From Hyphomicrobiales bacterium (GTDB lineage Bacteria; Pseudomonadota; Alphaproteobacteria; Rhizobiales; Xanthobacteraceae), in NCBI GenBank assembly GCA_003135415.1, contig PLBP01000031.1:30527-94526 (forward strand): a DNA stretch of 64,000 nucleotides. The letters run 5' to 3'. The stretch's first letter is position 1; every line of letters starts with the position of its first letter. Positions 1 to 7,583 of the stretch are shown here, one piece after another. The notes under the pieces were generated by a model. It did not search any database, was not told where the DNA came from, and saw only the letters and a program-made list of their open reading frames with translations. The position numbers were made by a program, and so were the translations under genes.

Positions 1-100
1 GGCCCTTCCATCATGGGATTCGAAGACGAGGTGGAACTGATCCACCCCCATTGAAGTGGTCCGACTTGAGGTATGTCTTTTGACATCGAGGAGGACCGAA

Positions 101-220
101 ATGCCGAGGAAGAGACACAAAGCCGAAGAGATTGTCGCGAAGCTGCGACAGGTTGATGTACTGGTTTCGCAGGGTCAGAGCGTTGCCGATGCGATCCGTC
201 AGATCGGCGTGACCGAGGTG
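101..220 (+). pseudogene. IS3-family transposase orfA, 5' remnant
   Basis: The first 40 codons from the ATG at 101 read like the helix-turn-helix start of IS3/IS511-type OrfA proteins (PRKRHKAEEIVAKLRQ, then a segment ending IRQIGVTE). A good ribosome site (GAGGAGGACC) lies just before the ATG, and the preceding 60 bases look like the left end of the insertion sequence. After codon 40 the similarity stops: the expected tyrosine/tryptophan-rich continuation is replaced by unrelated sequence. The next few bases, read in another frame, recall the ELLDGEIF stretch near the OrfB C-terminus, so this may be an internally deleted IS. The element is inactive. Family assignment is from motif recognition only. 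Confidence 0.7.
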
Positions 221-233
221 GTCTACGTGATGA

Positions 234-434
234 GCTTCTCGACGGAGAGATCTTCTTCATCGCTGGCGAGCAAAGCAGTTAAGGCGCTGGCTTATCCTCT
301 ATGAATGGCGCTATCTCGATATTGCCGATTGGGCTAAATACAACCATACCGAAAACGAGTGGATCGACAGGATTAATAACCAGCGGGATGTTCTAGCGGC
401 TAAAAAGGTGCCCTGGCGGCTGCCCGATGTCTAA
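234..434 (+). pseudogene. Open fragment without start codon, unknown protein tail
   Basis: An open stretch of 66 codons ends in TAA at 432-434, with no start codon and two stops directly upstream in frame. The predicted tail is rich in Trp, Tyr, Asp and Asn (for example EWRYLDIADWAKYNH and WRLPDV), which looks like real protein rather than random translation. It directly follows the broken IS, so it may be the 3' end of a gene truncated by the insertion. I do not recognise the family. Confidence is low. Confidence 0.25.
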
Positions 435-465
435 AAATATTTTTCTCTCAATCGATCGCCCAGTC

Positions 466-494
466 GCTCAGAGCAGCGCGATAACAGCGAATGG
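466..494 (+). repeat. Direct repeat copy 1 (pairs with 1074-1102)
   Basis: This 29-base stretch begins GCTCAGAGCAGCGCGATAAC and continues to ATG at 492-494. It matches 1074-1102 with only a few substitutions. The two copies lie in the same orientation and enclose about 580 bases with no clear gene. The origin is unknown: a duplication scar, an attachment-like site or a recombinase binding region are all possible. Confidence 0.55.
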
Positions 495-596
495 TTACGC
501 TTCCGGGGGCCTTTCAATCGAGCAGCGGATTTCTCGCGATAGGCCGGTGGCTGCGTTTTGATAACTCACGTTTCGCGTAGCGGCGCGTCAGGCGCC

Positions 597-659
597 CTAG
601 GAAGGCTCCTGAGCGGCCTAGGAGGATATTCAGGCCCGCTAGGAACTAATTCAGACGGC
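597..659 (+). repeat. Three tandem degenerate 21-bp repeats
   Basis: Three adjacent 21-base units start at 597, 618 and 639, each beginning CTAGGA and carrying a TCAG/CTGAG motif at about the same offset. In the frame 558-782 they would encode three heptapeptides starting Leu-Gly. The unit length is a multiple of three, which fits either a coding heptad or chance tandem duplication. No function can be assigned. Confidence 0.5.
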
Positions 660-1073
660 GCGAGTCCCAGGGCCACCGCTGCTAACGGCGGTGCTGAAAC
701 CGCAGCGAACGAACCACAGACCAATCAAGTCTCTGAAACAATTGGGCTATTCGCGTCTTTGGTGACGCTATTGGCAGAATAGATACGGCTTTTTGACAAA
801 AAACCCCTTAACTGAAGGCGATTAGTATTTGAGGAAGCTAGCGAAATTTGATCTTTGACGCGGCATTATCGGCCAAGACGAGGCGACTTAAAATCGGATA
901 ATGTAGCAAATACAAAGGCTTACCATTGTTAGCAATGGGGATTGGATGGCGCGCGCCCGAGCGGCGGCCCAAAGAGGGAGTCAGCTCTGAAAAGATCAAG
1001 CATATCAATTAATTAGCCAATAAAAACAACGGAATGACAATGGCTTGCAGCACGACTAGCGGTCAGCAAATTG

Positions 1074-1102
1074 GCTCAGAACAGCGAGATAACAGCTAAA
1101 TG
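1074..1102 (+). repeat. Direct repeat copy 2 (pairs with 466-494)
   Basis: Second copy of the 29-base direct repeat, beginning GCTCAGAACAGCGAGATAAC and ending in ATG at 1100-1102. It lies about 160 bases upstream of the serine recombinase gene, so it is within reach of that gene's regulatory region. Confidence 0.55.
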
Positions 1103-1263
1103 CTCGGACACGGACGCCCCCTGGTAACAGGGGCATAACAGGGAACTCCGAGGCTCCGACTCCACCCGCTTACCCCCCAACGTTCTTTGTATGTTCACGT
1201 TGCTAGGCCCAATAAGGAGTGGCACAAGCAGACGACAGTACGCATGTGCCAAAGAGGTGCCTT

Positions 1264-1920
1264 ATGCCTCCACATTTCGGAAAGTTCGTCGCCTACTACC
1301 GGGTATCCACCGAGAGACAGCACAAGAGCGGGCTAGGAAAAGAAGCCCAAGTTAAAGCCGTTCAAGATTATCTAAACGGTGGCACCTGGGATTTGATTGG
1401 CGAGTTCGCGGAAACCGAAAGCGGCAAAAAGAGCGACCGGCCCAAGCTGCATCAGGCGCTGGCTATGTGCCGCAAGCACAAGGCGAAACTAATCATTGCG
1501 AAACTCGATCGACTTGCCCGCAACGTCCATTTCATTTCGGGCCTGATGGAGCAAAAGGTTGATTTCGTCGCGTGTGACATGCCGAACGCCCAACCATTCC
1601 AACTGCATATCTACGCCGCGATGGCCGAGGAAGAACGCCGGGCCATATCCGCCCGCACGAAGGCCGCGCTACAAGCCGCTAAGAGGCGCGGCGTTAAGCT
1701 TGGTCGCACAGGGGCCGAGCTACTGGCTCCGAGATTCAAAGCCGAGGCGCAAGCCCGCGCCGATGAATTGGCGCCGCTAATTCGTGAGCTGCAAGCCGAG
1801 GGTTACTCGCTCCGCGAGATTGCCGATGAACTAACCAAGCGCAATGTTCCAACGCAGCGCTCTGGCAAGTGGCACCATCAACTAGTTCGAAGGATTTTGC
1901 AGCGAGGGCGGGCGAGCTAG
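1264..1920 (+). CDS. Small serine recombinase (resolvase/invertase family)
   Basis: A 218-residue site-specific recombinase that would cut and rejoin DNA through a covalent phosphoserine link. The N-terminal catalytic domain shows AYYRVSTERQ with the nucleophile at about Ser15, then KLIIAKLDRLARNV, and the EEERRAISARTKAAL helix near residues 120-135. A C-terminal helix-turn-helix follows (GYSLREIADELTKRNVPT, about residues 175-195). I chose ATG 1264 because AGAGG lies 6 bases upstream. A GTG at 1219 would add 15 residues, but its AAGGAG touches the start. Its length matches small resolvases rather than large integrases. It probably belongs to the island as a resolution or mobilisation function; its target is unknown. 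Confidence 0.85.
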   Translation: MPPHFGKFVAYYRVSTERQHKSGLGKEAQVKAVQDYLNGGTWDLIGEFAETESGKKSDRPKLHQALAMCRKHKAKLIIAKLDRLARNVHFISGLMEQKVDFVACDMPNAQPFQLHIYAAMAEEERRAISARTKAALQAAKRRGVKLGRTGAELLAPRFKAEAQARADELAPLIRELQAEGYSLREIADELTKRNVPTQRSGKWHHQLVRRILQRGRAS

Positions 1921-2110
1921 TCGAAATCTATCCTTTATTTACTCGCGTCAGTGGTTGACCAGCTTTCAATAAGCGCAGAAACTAAATTGCCGCCTTCCGA
2001 CAAAGGCGGATTGCAAGGTACGGAATTGCAAAGCATGGCCCTTCAAGGCCTGTTTGGCAGGCGGCGGCAGAAATGCCGTCGTTTCCTTTCACGATAGGGC
2101 GATATTCTCC

Positions 2111-2617
2111 ATGTCGCAGCTTCCGTTATGGATTCAATACTGCCAGGCGCTCGCGGTGCCTGTCATAGCAATTGCAGGTGTCATGATCGCACTCGGTCAG
2201 CTTTGGCTCGCTGGAGTTAGATTGCGTCATGATCTTTATGACAGGCGCCTAAAGGTCTTAGAGACGGCCCAACGATTGCTAGCTGTTGTATTCACCAACG
2301 CTAATATTCCTCCGGACGAATTTTACAAATACGTTCAAGGAATCTCACAAGCATCGTTCCTCTTGAACGACGGAGTTGTTAGCTATTTAGAAGAATTACG
2401 AAAGCGCGCACTTCAAATGATGCGAGTTGAAATATCTCTTAGAAATCTAGAGCTACCACAGGAGGAACGTGCAAGATTAGCGGACACGGCAGCAGAATAC
2501 TTGGACTGGTTCACATCGCAGCCCGACGTGCTCGCGAATAAATTTAGACCCTTCATGCAATTGACTAAGCCGTGGGTGTTTTCAAGGAAATGGCCGTTTC
2601 TGGCATTTGCGCCATAA
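2111..2617 (+). CDS. Hypothetical protein with one N-terminal membrane helix
   Basis: A 168-residue protein starting MSQLPLWIQYC. One strongly hydrophobic helix spans about residues 11-33, followed by a charged, mostly helical soluble part containing RLKVLETAQRLL and LEELRKRALQMM. This is the layout of a small membrane-anchored cytosolic protein. An upstream in-frame start at 2054 would add 19 residues of poor composition, so ATG 2111 is preferred. Codon use is more AT-rich than in the chromosomal genes beyond 5 kb, in keeping with horizontal acquisition. I do not recognise the family. Confidence 0.55.
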   Translation: MSQLPLWIQYCQALAVPVIAIAGVMIALGQLWLAGVRLRHDLYDRRLKVLETAQRLLAVVFTNANIPPDEFYKYVQGISQASFLLNDGVVSYLEELRKRALQMMRVEISLRNLELPQEERARLADTAAEYLDWFTSQPDVLANKFRPFMQLTKPWVFSRKWPFLAFAP

Positions 2618-2624
2618 TACCGCA

Positions 2625-2921
2625 TTAGTCGCTCCGCCTTCTCGCTTGGCCACCGTAGGTGGGTAGCTGGCGAAAATCCTTAAAGCCCATTGCGTCTGCT
2701 TGTTCGAGAGCGGCACGAATAGCTTTCTTTGCTTCTTCGAGAGTGTCAGCGGTGCCGTTCAACCAAGTAGGGGACGGTGCGTAGCAATAGACGCTCCACG
2801 TCCAATGATTCTTGGGGGGAAGGCCAACTCGAAGATACGTTCGCGCAACATCCCACCCGTCGCGCATAACAACGTAGTCATTGTCACTGCCAAGGCTAGA
2901 TTTGCGCAGTGTGAGGTCCAT
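2625..2921 (-). CDS. Small conserved hypothetical protein (WDVARTY type)
   Basis: A 98-residue protein on the opposite strand, with only 7 bases separating its 3' end from the previous gene's 3' end. It begins MDLTLRKSSLGSDNDYVV and contains GGWDV-like (RDGWDVARTYLRVG), WTWSVYC and TLEEAKKAIRAAL segments. This arrangement (an LTLRKS start, a short beta-rich core ending in a Trp-Ser motif, then an Ala/Glu helix) is common in small orphan proteins of rhizobial genomic islands. A start 23 codons further upstream is possible. No function is known to me. Confidence 0.6.
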   Translation of the reverse strand: MDLTLRKSSLGSDNDYVVMRDGWDVARTYLRVGLPPKNHWTWSVYCYAPSPTWLNGTADTLEEAKKAIRAALEQADAMGFKDFRQLPTYGGQARRRSD

Positions 2922-3124
2922 GCGCTTAGAATAGCGCCGAAATCGGTGGCGATCTGCAAAACTTGTCAATAACTTATTTAGGACATTCAAAGTCTTAGGA
3001 TCGATTGTTCGTTTTCCGTTCTACTTTTTCTTCACAGTCAAAAATCCGCTAGGCGCGGAATCCAGTGTGGGCTTATGGTTTCAATGCGGCTCTAAGTCCG
3101 CGATTTGGAATCTAACGGGCGACG

Positions 3125-3358
3125 ATGGCGACAAAACAACACAAGGCCAAAACCAATTCTCAGGCCGATGCCCTGGCTGCCGTAGGAAAACTCCTTTCGG
3201 ATTTGCAACCCTACGCGCTGGCCGTAGTCGCATTGCGCGATCTAACAGCCCGCCCCAGGGAGACGAGAGACAAGAGCGATTTGATGCTCAATGAATTGGA
3301 ATATGCAGAGGAAGTGATTGCGAAGATTGATGCGATAGAGGCGACGGCAACACGATAA
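3125..3358 (+). CDS. Small hypothetical protein, first of the pre-integrase cluster
   Basis: A 77-residue helical protein (MATKQHKAKTNSQADALAAV start; ELEYAEEVIAKIDAIEATAT end) with no signal peptide or membrane helix. Its stop TAA shares one base with the ATG of the next gene (TAATG at 3356-3360), so the two are likely translationally coupled. The family is not recognised. Its position at the head of a four-gene run ending in the integrase suggests an accessory or regulatory role in island maintenance, which is inference from context. Confidence 0.5.
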   Translation: MATKQHKAKTNSQADALAAVGKLLSDLQPYALAVVALRDLTARPRETRDKSDLMLNELEYAEEVIAKIDAIEATATR

Positions 3359-3546
3359 TGAGCAAGGGCCAACACCGATTTAAGCAACGCGAGATAACCC
3401 GCGCCATCAAAGGCGCGACGAAGGCTGGACTTACGGGTTTTGAAGTAAGCATTGACCCCAAGGACGGCACCATTAAGATTCTCGACGTGCGCCTTACTGA
3501 TTTGTCGGTCGAAGAATCGCAGAAGATCAGGGCGACGCGAGCATGA
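3358..3546 (+). CDS. Small island protein upstream of excisionase and integrase
   Basis: A 62-residue protein with a basic N-terminal half (HRFKQREITRAIKGATKAG) and a short beta segment that ends in an acidic/polar helix (LTDLSVEESQKIRAT). Proteins of this shape, FKQ.-.ITRAIKG..KAG followed by an IDP/KDGTI.I strand, are frequently found directly before integrases in rhizobial islands. The gene is locked between its neighbours by stop-start overlaps on both sides (TAATG upstream, ATGA downstream). Function unknown. Confidence 0.6.
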   Translation: MSKGQHRFKQREITRAIKGATKAGLTGFEVSIDPKDGTIKILDVRLTDLSVEESQKIRATRA

Positions 3547-3776
3547 CGCCACGGCTTGCGACAGAGCATGAAGCCGCCGGCGCCACGGGGCTAGACGTTT
3601 CGACTTTTCGCGCGTGGGTCGCGTCGGGCCGCTTGCCGAAGCCGATTGTTGACTGTGGAAAATTTGACATGAAAGCAATCGACGCAGCGATAGACCGCAT
3701 ATCGGGCCTCGGCAGTCCAACAAACGCGCTCGATGCTTGGCGAGCAAAGGCGGAGGCCAATGCGCGTCAGGCTTAA
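3543..3776 (+). CDS. AlpA/MerR-like small HTH protein, probable excisionase
   Basis: A 77-residue DNA-binding protein. The segment AAGATGLDVSTFRAWVASGR, followed by LPKPIV, is the winged-helix DNA-recognition unit of AlpA/excisionase-type proteins, where the Trp helix and the turn leading to a Pro-rich wing are typical. The C-terminal helix ends DAWRAKAEANARQA. It overlaps the previous gene by 4 bases (ATGA) and the integrase by 17 bases, so the set is one transcription unit. Such proteins bend DNA at attachment sites or control integrase expression; the excision role is inferred from size, fold and position. Confidence 0.65.
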   Translation: MTPRLATEHEAAGATGLDVSTFRAWVASGRLPKPIVDCGKFDMKAIDAAIDRISGLGSPTNALDAWRAKAEANARQA

Positions 3777-4776
3777 AGGGATTCACCGCGTCGAGGTGAA
3801 ATCAACCATCTATTATTATGCGTGGCGTGGCGGCCCCCGCCTTGTCGGTGAACCAGGATCGCCGGAGTTCATTGCGAGCTACACCGCCGCTCACGCTTCG
3901 CGGCGCGAACCCGATCGAGCAAGTTTTCACTCCGTTATCTCCGGCTACAAGGCAAGCCAAGATTTTCTCGGATTGAGCGAGCGCAGTCAGTCCGACTATT
4001 TGCAACAGATTGCGAAGATCGAGGAAAAGTTCGGCACACTCCCACTCGCCGCGCTCGATGATGCGCGAGTGACGCGCGATTTTCTCGAGTGGCGCGACTC
4101 GATGGCACATAGCCCGCGTCAAGCTGATTACGCATGGACGATCCTCATGCGGCTATGCTCGTGGGCGCGAACTCGCGGCCTCACGCTCTACCGTCCGCCC
4201 GAGCGTGTTGATCGCCTGTACCATGCCGACCGTTCCGAGAAGATTTGGGGCGAGCAACATCTTGCTGCGTTCCTTGGTGTGGCATCCGAGCCGTTGCGGC
4301 GGGCGCTAGTACTCGCGCTGGAAACCGGGCAGCGCCAAGGCGATCTGCTAACGCTTCCCTGGTCGGCCTATAAACCAGACGAACAAGGGCAGCTTTGGAT
4401 TCGGTTGCGGCAATCGAAAACCGGACGCCGCGTGAATATCCCGGTGACGCGCTCGCTCTGCGCCGTGCTCGACAACACGAAGCAGACCGGAACCGTAATC
4501 CTCACCAACAAACGCGGACTGCCGTGGCAGTCCAATGCGTTCCGTAAACAGTGGGGCGACGCGACCAGGAAAGCAAAAATTCAGGGGCTAACGTTTCACG
4601 ACCTTCGCGGGACCGCAGTAACGCGGCTCGCAGAGGCGCGATGTTCGGCCGCCGAGATTGCCTCAATCACCGGCCACTCGATGCGCGATGTCGGCGCAAT
4701 CCTGGACGTGTATCTGGCGCGCACCGGCAAGATTGCGCTGACGGCAATCGCCAAGCTCGAAAGGGGCAGGGCGTGA
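3760..4776 (+). CDS. Tyrosine recombinase integrase of the tRNA-Cys island
   Basis: A 338-residue phage-type integrase that would catalyse integration and excision at the neighbouring tRNA gene. Catalytic residues are visible in order: Arg192 (ETGQRQGDLL), His280-x-x-Arg283 (HDLRGTA), His306 (TGHSMRDVG) and the nucleophile Tyr318 (VYLARTGKI). The N-terminal part holds a SAM-like core-binding domain with SERSQSDYLQQIAKIEEKFG. I prefer ATG 3760; an upstream ATG at 3733 would lie deep in the excisionase gene. The stop lies 53 bases before the 3' end of tRNA-Cys, the classic arrangement of an integrase at its own attachment site. All catalytic residues are present, so the enzyme may be active. 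Confidence 0.9.
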   Translation: MRVRLKGIHRVEVKSTIYYYAWRGGPRLVGEPGSPEFIASYTAAHASRREPDRASFHSVISGYKASQDFLGLSERSQSDYLQQIAKIEEKFGTLPLAALDDARVTRDFLEWRDSMAHSPRQADYAWTILMRLCSWARTRGLTLYRPPERVDRLYHADRSEKIWGEQHLAAFLGVASEPLRRALVLALETGQRQGDLLTLPWSAYKPDEQGQLWIRLRQSKTGRRVNIPVTRSLCAVLDNTKQTGTVILTNKRGLPWQSNAFRKQWGDATRKAKIQGLTFHDLRGTAVTRLAEARCSAAEIASITGHSMRDVGAILDVYLARTGKIALTAIAKLERGRA

Positions 4777-4829
4777 ACGCAAACTGTAAAACGGGATGTA
4801 AAATGCCGGACCCGAATCCGGTTAAGTAT

Positions 4830-4870
4830 TGGAGGCCACGCCCGGAATCGAACCGGGGTGCGCGGATTTG
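4830..4870. other. Probable attachment site core (attR/attL) in the tRNA 3' half
   Basis: The 3' half of tRNA-Cys next to an intact tyrosine integrase is the expected integration site. I searched positions 1-4800 by eye for a second copy of this stretch (T arm plus acceptor) and found none, so the partner site must lie to the left of the window. The exact crossover limits cannot be set from this sequence alone. Confidence 0.45.
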
Positions 4871-4903
4871 CAGTCCGCTGCGTAACCACTCCGCCACGTG
4901 GCC
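4830..4903 (-). tRNA. tRNA-Cys (anticodon GCA)
   Basis: On the minus strand the 74 bases fold as a cloverleaf. The acceptor stem is GGCCACG pairing with CGTGGCC, followed by TCCA, so the terminal CCA is encoded. The anticodon loop CTGCAAA gives anticodon GCA, and the T arm carries GGTTCGAATCC. The 3' end faces the integrase. The gene is intact in this window, as expected when an element has integrated at the 3' end and restored it. Confidence 0.95.
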
Positions 4904-5175
4904 GATTGAACCCTTCAATAAGGCGCGAGCGCGCTGCGGGTTGATAGCAAAGGCTTCCTACCTCAACAATGGTTAAGCAGCGGTGGCGTCTCGATGAATT
5001 CATTGTCGCGGGGCTCCGCTCTTGAGCCGGCTCAATCCGGCTTCTGCATGGGGAGGGAGAGCCCGCCCGCCTTGCCCTTCCGAGCGGGCTTCCTTTATGA
5101 TCGCGCGCCGCAACAGGGGTCAGTCAGAATGCGTAGGCTCGGCGGCGTGATGTCGGAACGAGCCGAGGATTCGCG
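4904..5175. other. Intergenic region between tRNA-Cys and the Pcm-like gene
   Basis: No convincing gene. It contains the presumed tRNA-Cys promoter on the minus strand and two inverted repeats. One is AGCCGG/CCGGCT at 5024-5041. The other is a GC-rich stem, GCCCGC (5061-5066) with GCGGGC (5084-5089), followed by TTCCTTT, which resembles a weak plus-strand terminator. Confidence 0.5.
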
Positions 5176-5847
5176 ATGATCGATTATGCGCGCCAGCGGC
5201 AAGTGATGGTGGAGGGTCAGATCCACGTCAACGACGTGACCGATCCGCGCATTCTTACCGCGATGAGGGAGTTGCCGCGCGAGAAGTTCGTGCCGGCGGC
5301 GCGCGCCGAACTCGCTTATGTCGACGAGGATATTCCGCTGCGTGCATCGACCGCGGGCAAGCCCGCGCGTTACCTGATCGAGCCGATGGTGCTCGCGAAA
5401 CTCGTGCACGCGCTTTCGCTCACCGCAAGCGATCACGTGCTCGATATCGGCTGCGCCAGCGGCTATTCGGCCGCATTGTTAGGGCGCCTCGGGGGCAGCG
5501 TCGTCGCGCTCGAGGAAGACGCTGAGTTCTTGCCGATCGCAACCCGGCTGCTCGCGAGCATAGGCGCCACCAACGTCAAGATTGTGGGTGGGCCGCTCAC
5601 GGCCGGATGGCCAAAAGAGGGGCCCTATGACGCGATCCTCTTGCAGGGCTCGGTCGAGATCGTGCCTCCGGCCCTGACCGAATCGCTGAAGGACGGTGGC
5701 CGGCTCGCTGCAGTGGTTGGCTCCGGCCGCTCGGCCAAGGCCACGCTTTACCTGCGCTCCGGCAAGATTGTAAGCGCCCGGCCCGTCTTCGACGCGGCAA
5801 TTGCCCCCTTGCCAGGCTTCAAAGCACCCCACGAATTCGTGTTCTAA
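5176..5847 (+). CDS. Protein-L-isoaspartate O-methyltransferase family protein (Pcm-like)
   Basis: A 223-residue SAM-dependent methyltransferase of the Pcm family, which repairs isoaspartyl residues in aged proteins. The N-terminal cap shows TAMRELPREKFVP, and motif I is VLDIGCASGYSAALLG at about residues 96-111. The usual substrate-contact motif of true Pcm enzymes (a TISQPY type) is replaced here by GKPARYLIEPM, as in the tolC-linked Pcm homologues of rhizobia, so the substrate may differ. A second, more canonical pcm lies at 28415-29089. It is followed by tolC on the same strand with a 160-base gap. Confidence 0.8.
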   Translation: MIDYARQRQVMVEGQIHVNDVTDPRILTAMRELPREKFVPAARAELAYVDEDIPLRASTAGKPARYLIEPMVLAKLVHALSLTASDHVLDIGCASGYSAALLGRLGGSVVALEEDAEFLPIATRLLASIGATNVKIVGGPLTAGWPKEGPYDAILLQGSVEIVPPALTESLKDGGRLAAVVGSGRSAKATLYLRSGKIVSARPVFDAAIAPLPGFKAPHEFVF

Positions 5848-6007
5848 CTGCGGATTCCATCTCTGTGGCTATCCTGCCGCGGGGGCCGGAAATCGCAGCT
5901 ATGCGTCGATCGGCGGTTTCCTCGCCTCGAAGGGCCGACTATTCTGCCTTCGAAACAGGGACGACAAACCCGGCCGGGAACCAACCCGGTGGGACGGGAG
6001 CGATTGA

Positions 6008-7450
6008 ATGCGTGAGCGTCTGGACGGGGCGGCTGCTGGCTGGATCGCGATGATCGCGCCGGTCATTGCATCGGTCATTGTTTTTTTGGCGATGGGCGGA
6101 AGTGCGAGCGCGCAGACGCTGGAGCAGGCGATCACGGCCGCCTATGTGAACAACCCGACGCTGAACGCGCAGCGGGCTTTGGTGCGCGCCACCGACGAGA
6201 ACGTGCCGAAGGCGCTCTCCGGCTATCGCCCGACCGTCACTGGGGCGGCGCGCGCGGTCAAGGACAATGTTACGACCACAACTCCGCCGGTACCGCCTAC
6301 GCAATTCAATCCGTTTGGTTCCCCGTCGACTAAGTTGAATTCCACGCTAAACGAATCGACACTTTCGCTTACCCTCAACCAGAACCTCTATAACGGCTTC
6401 CGCACCGCCAATAACGTGCGCGCGGCCGAAACGCAGGTGCGGCAGTCGCAGGAGACGCTGCGTGCCACCGAGCAGCAGGTGCTGCTCGACGCCGTCACCG
6501 CCCATATGAACGTACTTCGTGACGAAGCGCTGGTACAATTGCAGCAGCAGAACCTGACGTCGCTGGGCGAGCAGTACCGCGCGACGAAGGATCGTTTCGA
6601 AGTGGGCGAGGTGACGCGCACGGACGTGGCGCTTGCGGAAGCCGCCGCTGCGGGCGGGCGCGCCTCGCTGATCCAGGCGCAATCGAACCTCAACACCTCC
6701 CGTGCTGTGTACCGGCAGGTGATCGGCGCCGAGGCGGGGAAGCTCGCGCCGGGGCGCCCGATCGACCGATTGCTGCCGCGCGCCTACAACGTTGCGATCA
6801 CCGACGGCCTGGCGCGCAATCCAACGGTGGTTTCCGCCCAATACGCCGTCGATTACGCCGCCCTGCAAGTGAAGGTGGCGGAAGGCGCGCTGCTTCCCTC
6901 GGTCAACGCACAAGGCATATTGCAACGCTCTAACGAGCCCCAACAGGGGCTCCAGCGCGTAGACGAAGCCTCGATCGGCCTCGCCGCCACCGCACCGATT
7001 TACCAGGGTGGTGCCGAATACGCCGCGGTCCGGCAGGCGAAAGAGACGCTCGGCCAGACCCGCATCCAGATGGACGTGACGCGTGACCAGGTGCGCGCGA
7101 ACATCGCGCAGCTCTGGAGCCAGCTGGAAGCGGCAAAGTCCAGCATCCAGGCGGCGCAGACGCAGGTGAACGCGCAGCAGACCGCGCTCAGGGGCATCCG
7201 GGAGGAATACAAGGTCGGCCAGCGCACCATCTCCGACGTGCTCTTGGCCCTGTCTAATCTCGTTTCGGCGCAGAGCACGCTCGTGAACTCGCAACGCGAC
7301 CGGGTGGTGGCATCCTATGCCGTTCTCGGCTCGATCGGCCACCTCGACATGGGTTCGCTCGGGTTGCAGGTCGCAACCTATGATCCTGAAGAGCATTACC
7401 GGCAGGTGCGCGATAGCTGGGGCGGCCTGCGTACCCCCGGTGGGCGCTGA
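6008..7450 (+). CDS. tolC: TolC-family outer membrane efflux protein
   Basis: A 480-residue outer-membrane channel for type I secretion and drug efflux. The signal peptide (residues about 1-36) ends SASA before QTLEQAITAAY, the usual TolC N-terminal segment. Two structural repeats of coiled-coil helices follow (AAETQVRQSQETLRATEQQV and, in the second half, SIQAAQTQVNAQQTALRGI then EYKVGQRTISDVL). The length is normal for the family. A GGGAG element lies about 8 bases before the ATG. The start could also be an internal ATG at residue 15, which would shorten the signal peptide n-region. No HlyD or ABC partner lies next to it. Confidence 0.92.
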   Translation: MRERLDGAAAGWIAMIAPVIASVIVFLAMGGSASAQTLEQAITAAYVNNPTLNAQRALVRATDENVPKALSGYRPTVTGAARAVKDNVTTTTPPVPPTQFNPFGSPSTKLNSTLNESTLSLTLNQNLYNGFRTANNVRAAETQVRQSQETLRATEQQVLLDAVTAHMNVLRDEALVQLQQQNLTSLGEQYRATKDRFEVGEVTRTDVALAEAAAAGGRASLIQAQSNLNTSRAVYRQVIGAEAGKLAPGRPIDRLLPRAYNVAITDGLARNPTVVSAQYAVDYAALQVKVAEGALLPSVNAQGILQRSNEPQQGLQRVDEASIGLAATAPIYQGGAEYAAVRQAKETLGQTRIQMDVTRDQVRANIAQLWSQLEAAKSSIQAAQTQVNAQQTALRGIREEYKVGQRTISDVLLALSNLVSAQSTLVNSQRDRVVASYAVLGSIGHLDMGSLGLQVATYDPEEHYRQVRDSWGGLRTPGGR

Positions 7451-7583
7451 ACAAGGGCCGTTTCCGCCCTCCTGCATTGCGCTCGACCCCGCCAATGCCA
7501 TACATACGAACAAAGCACCGGATTGGACGATTCGTTCGATCGAATCGCGCGCGCGCGAAGGCCTGAAGGAAAGCAGCGAGGCC

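Larger units (their letters stand above)
435..1263. other. Long non-coding or decayed stretch in the island
   Basis: About 830 bases without a convincing gene. A 74-codon reading frame (558-782) exists, but it lacks a good ribosome site and its protein has no recognisable features beyond a short 7-residue periodicity caused by tandem DNA repeats. The stretch holds a long direct repeat at its two ends (466-494 and 1074-1102) and AT-rich segments around 780-1070. Its last part, 1100-1263, is the upstream region of the serine recombinase. Confidence 0.5.

Noticed and set aside
558-782. 74-codon reading frame in the decayed island stretch
   Set aside because: No ribosome site before the start, Ala/Ser/Gly-rich composition, and its only regularity comes from the underlying 21-base tandem repeats. 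I do not call it a gene.
1991-2010. Hairpin CCGCCTT ... AAGGCGG after the serine recombinase
   Set aside because: It has a stem but no T-run, so I do not call it a terminator.
1-4800. Second copy of the tRNA-Cys attachment site
   Set aside because: I looked for a repeat of positions 4830-4870 across this region and found none, so the left end of the island is not placed in the window.
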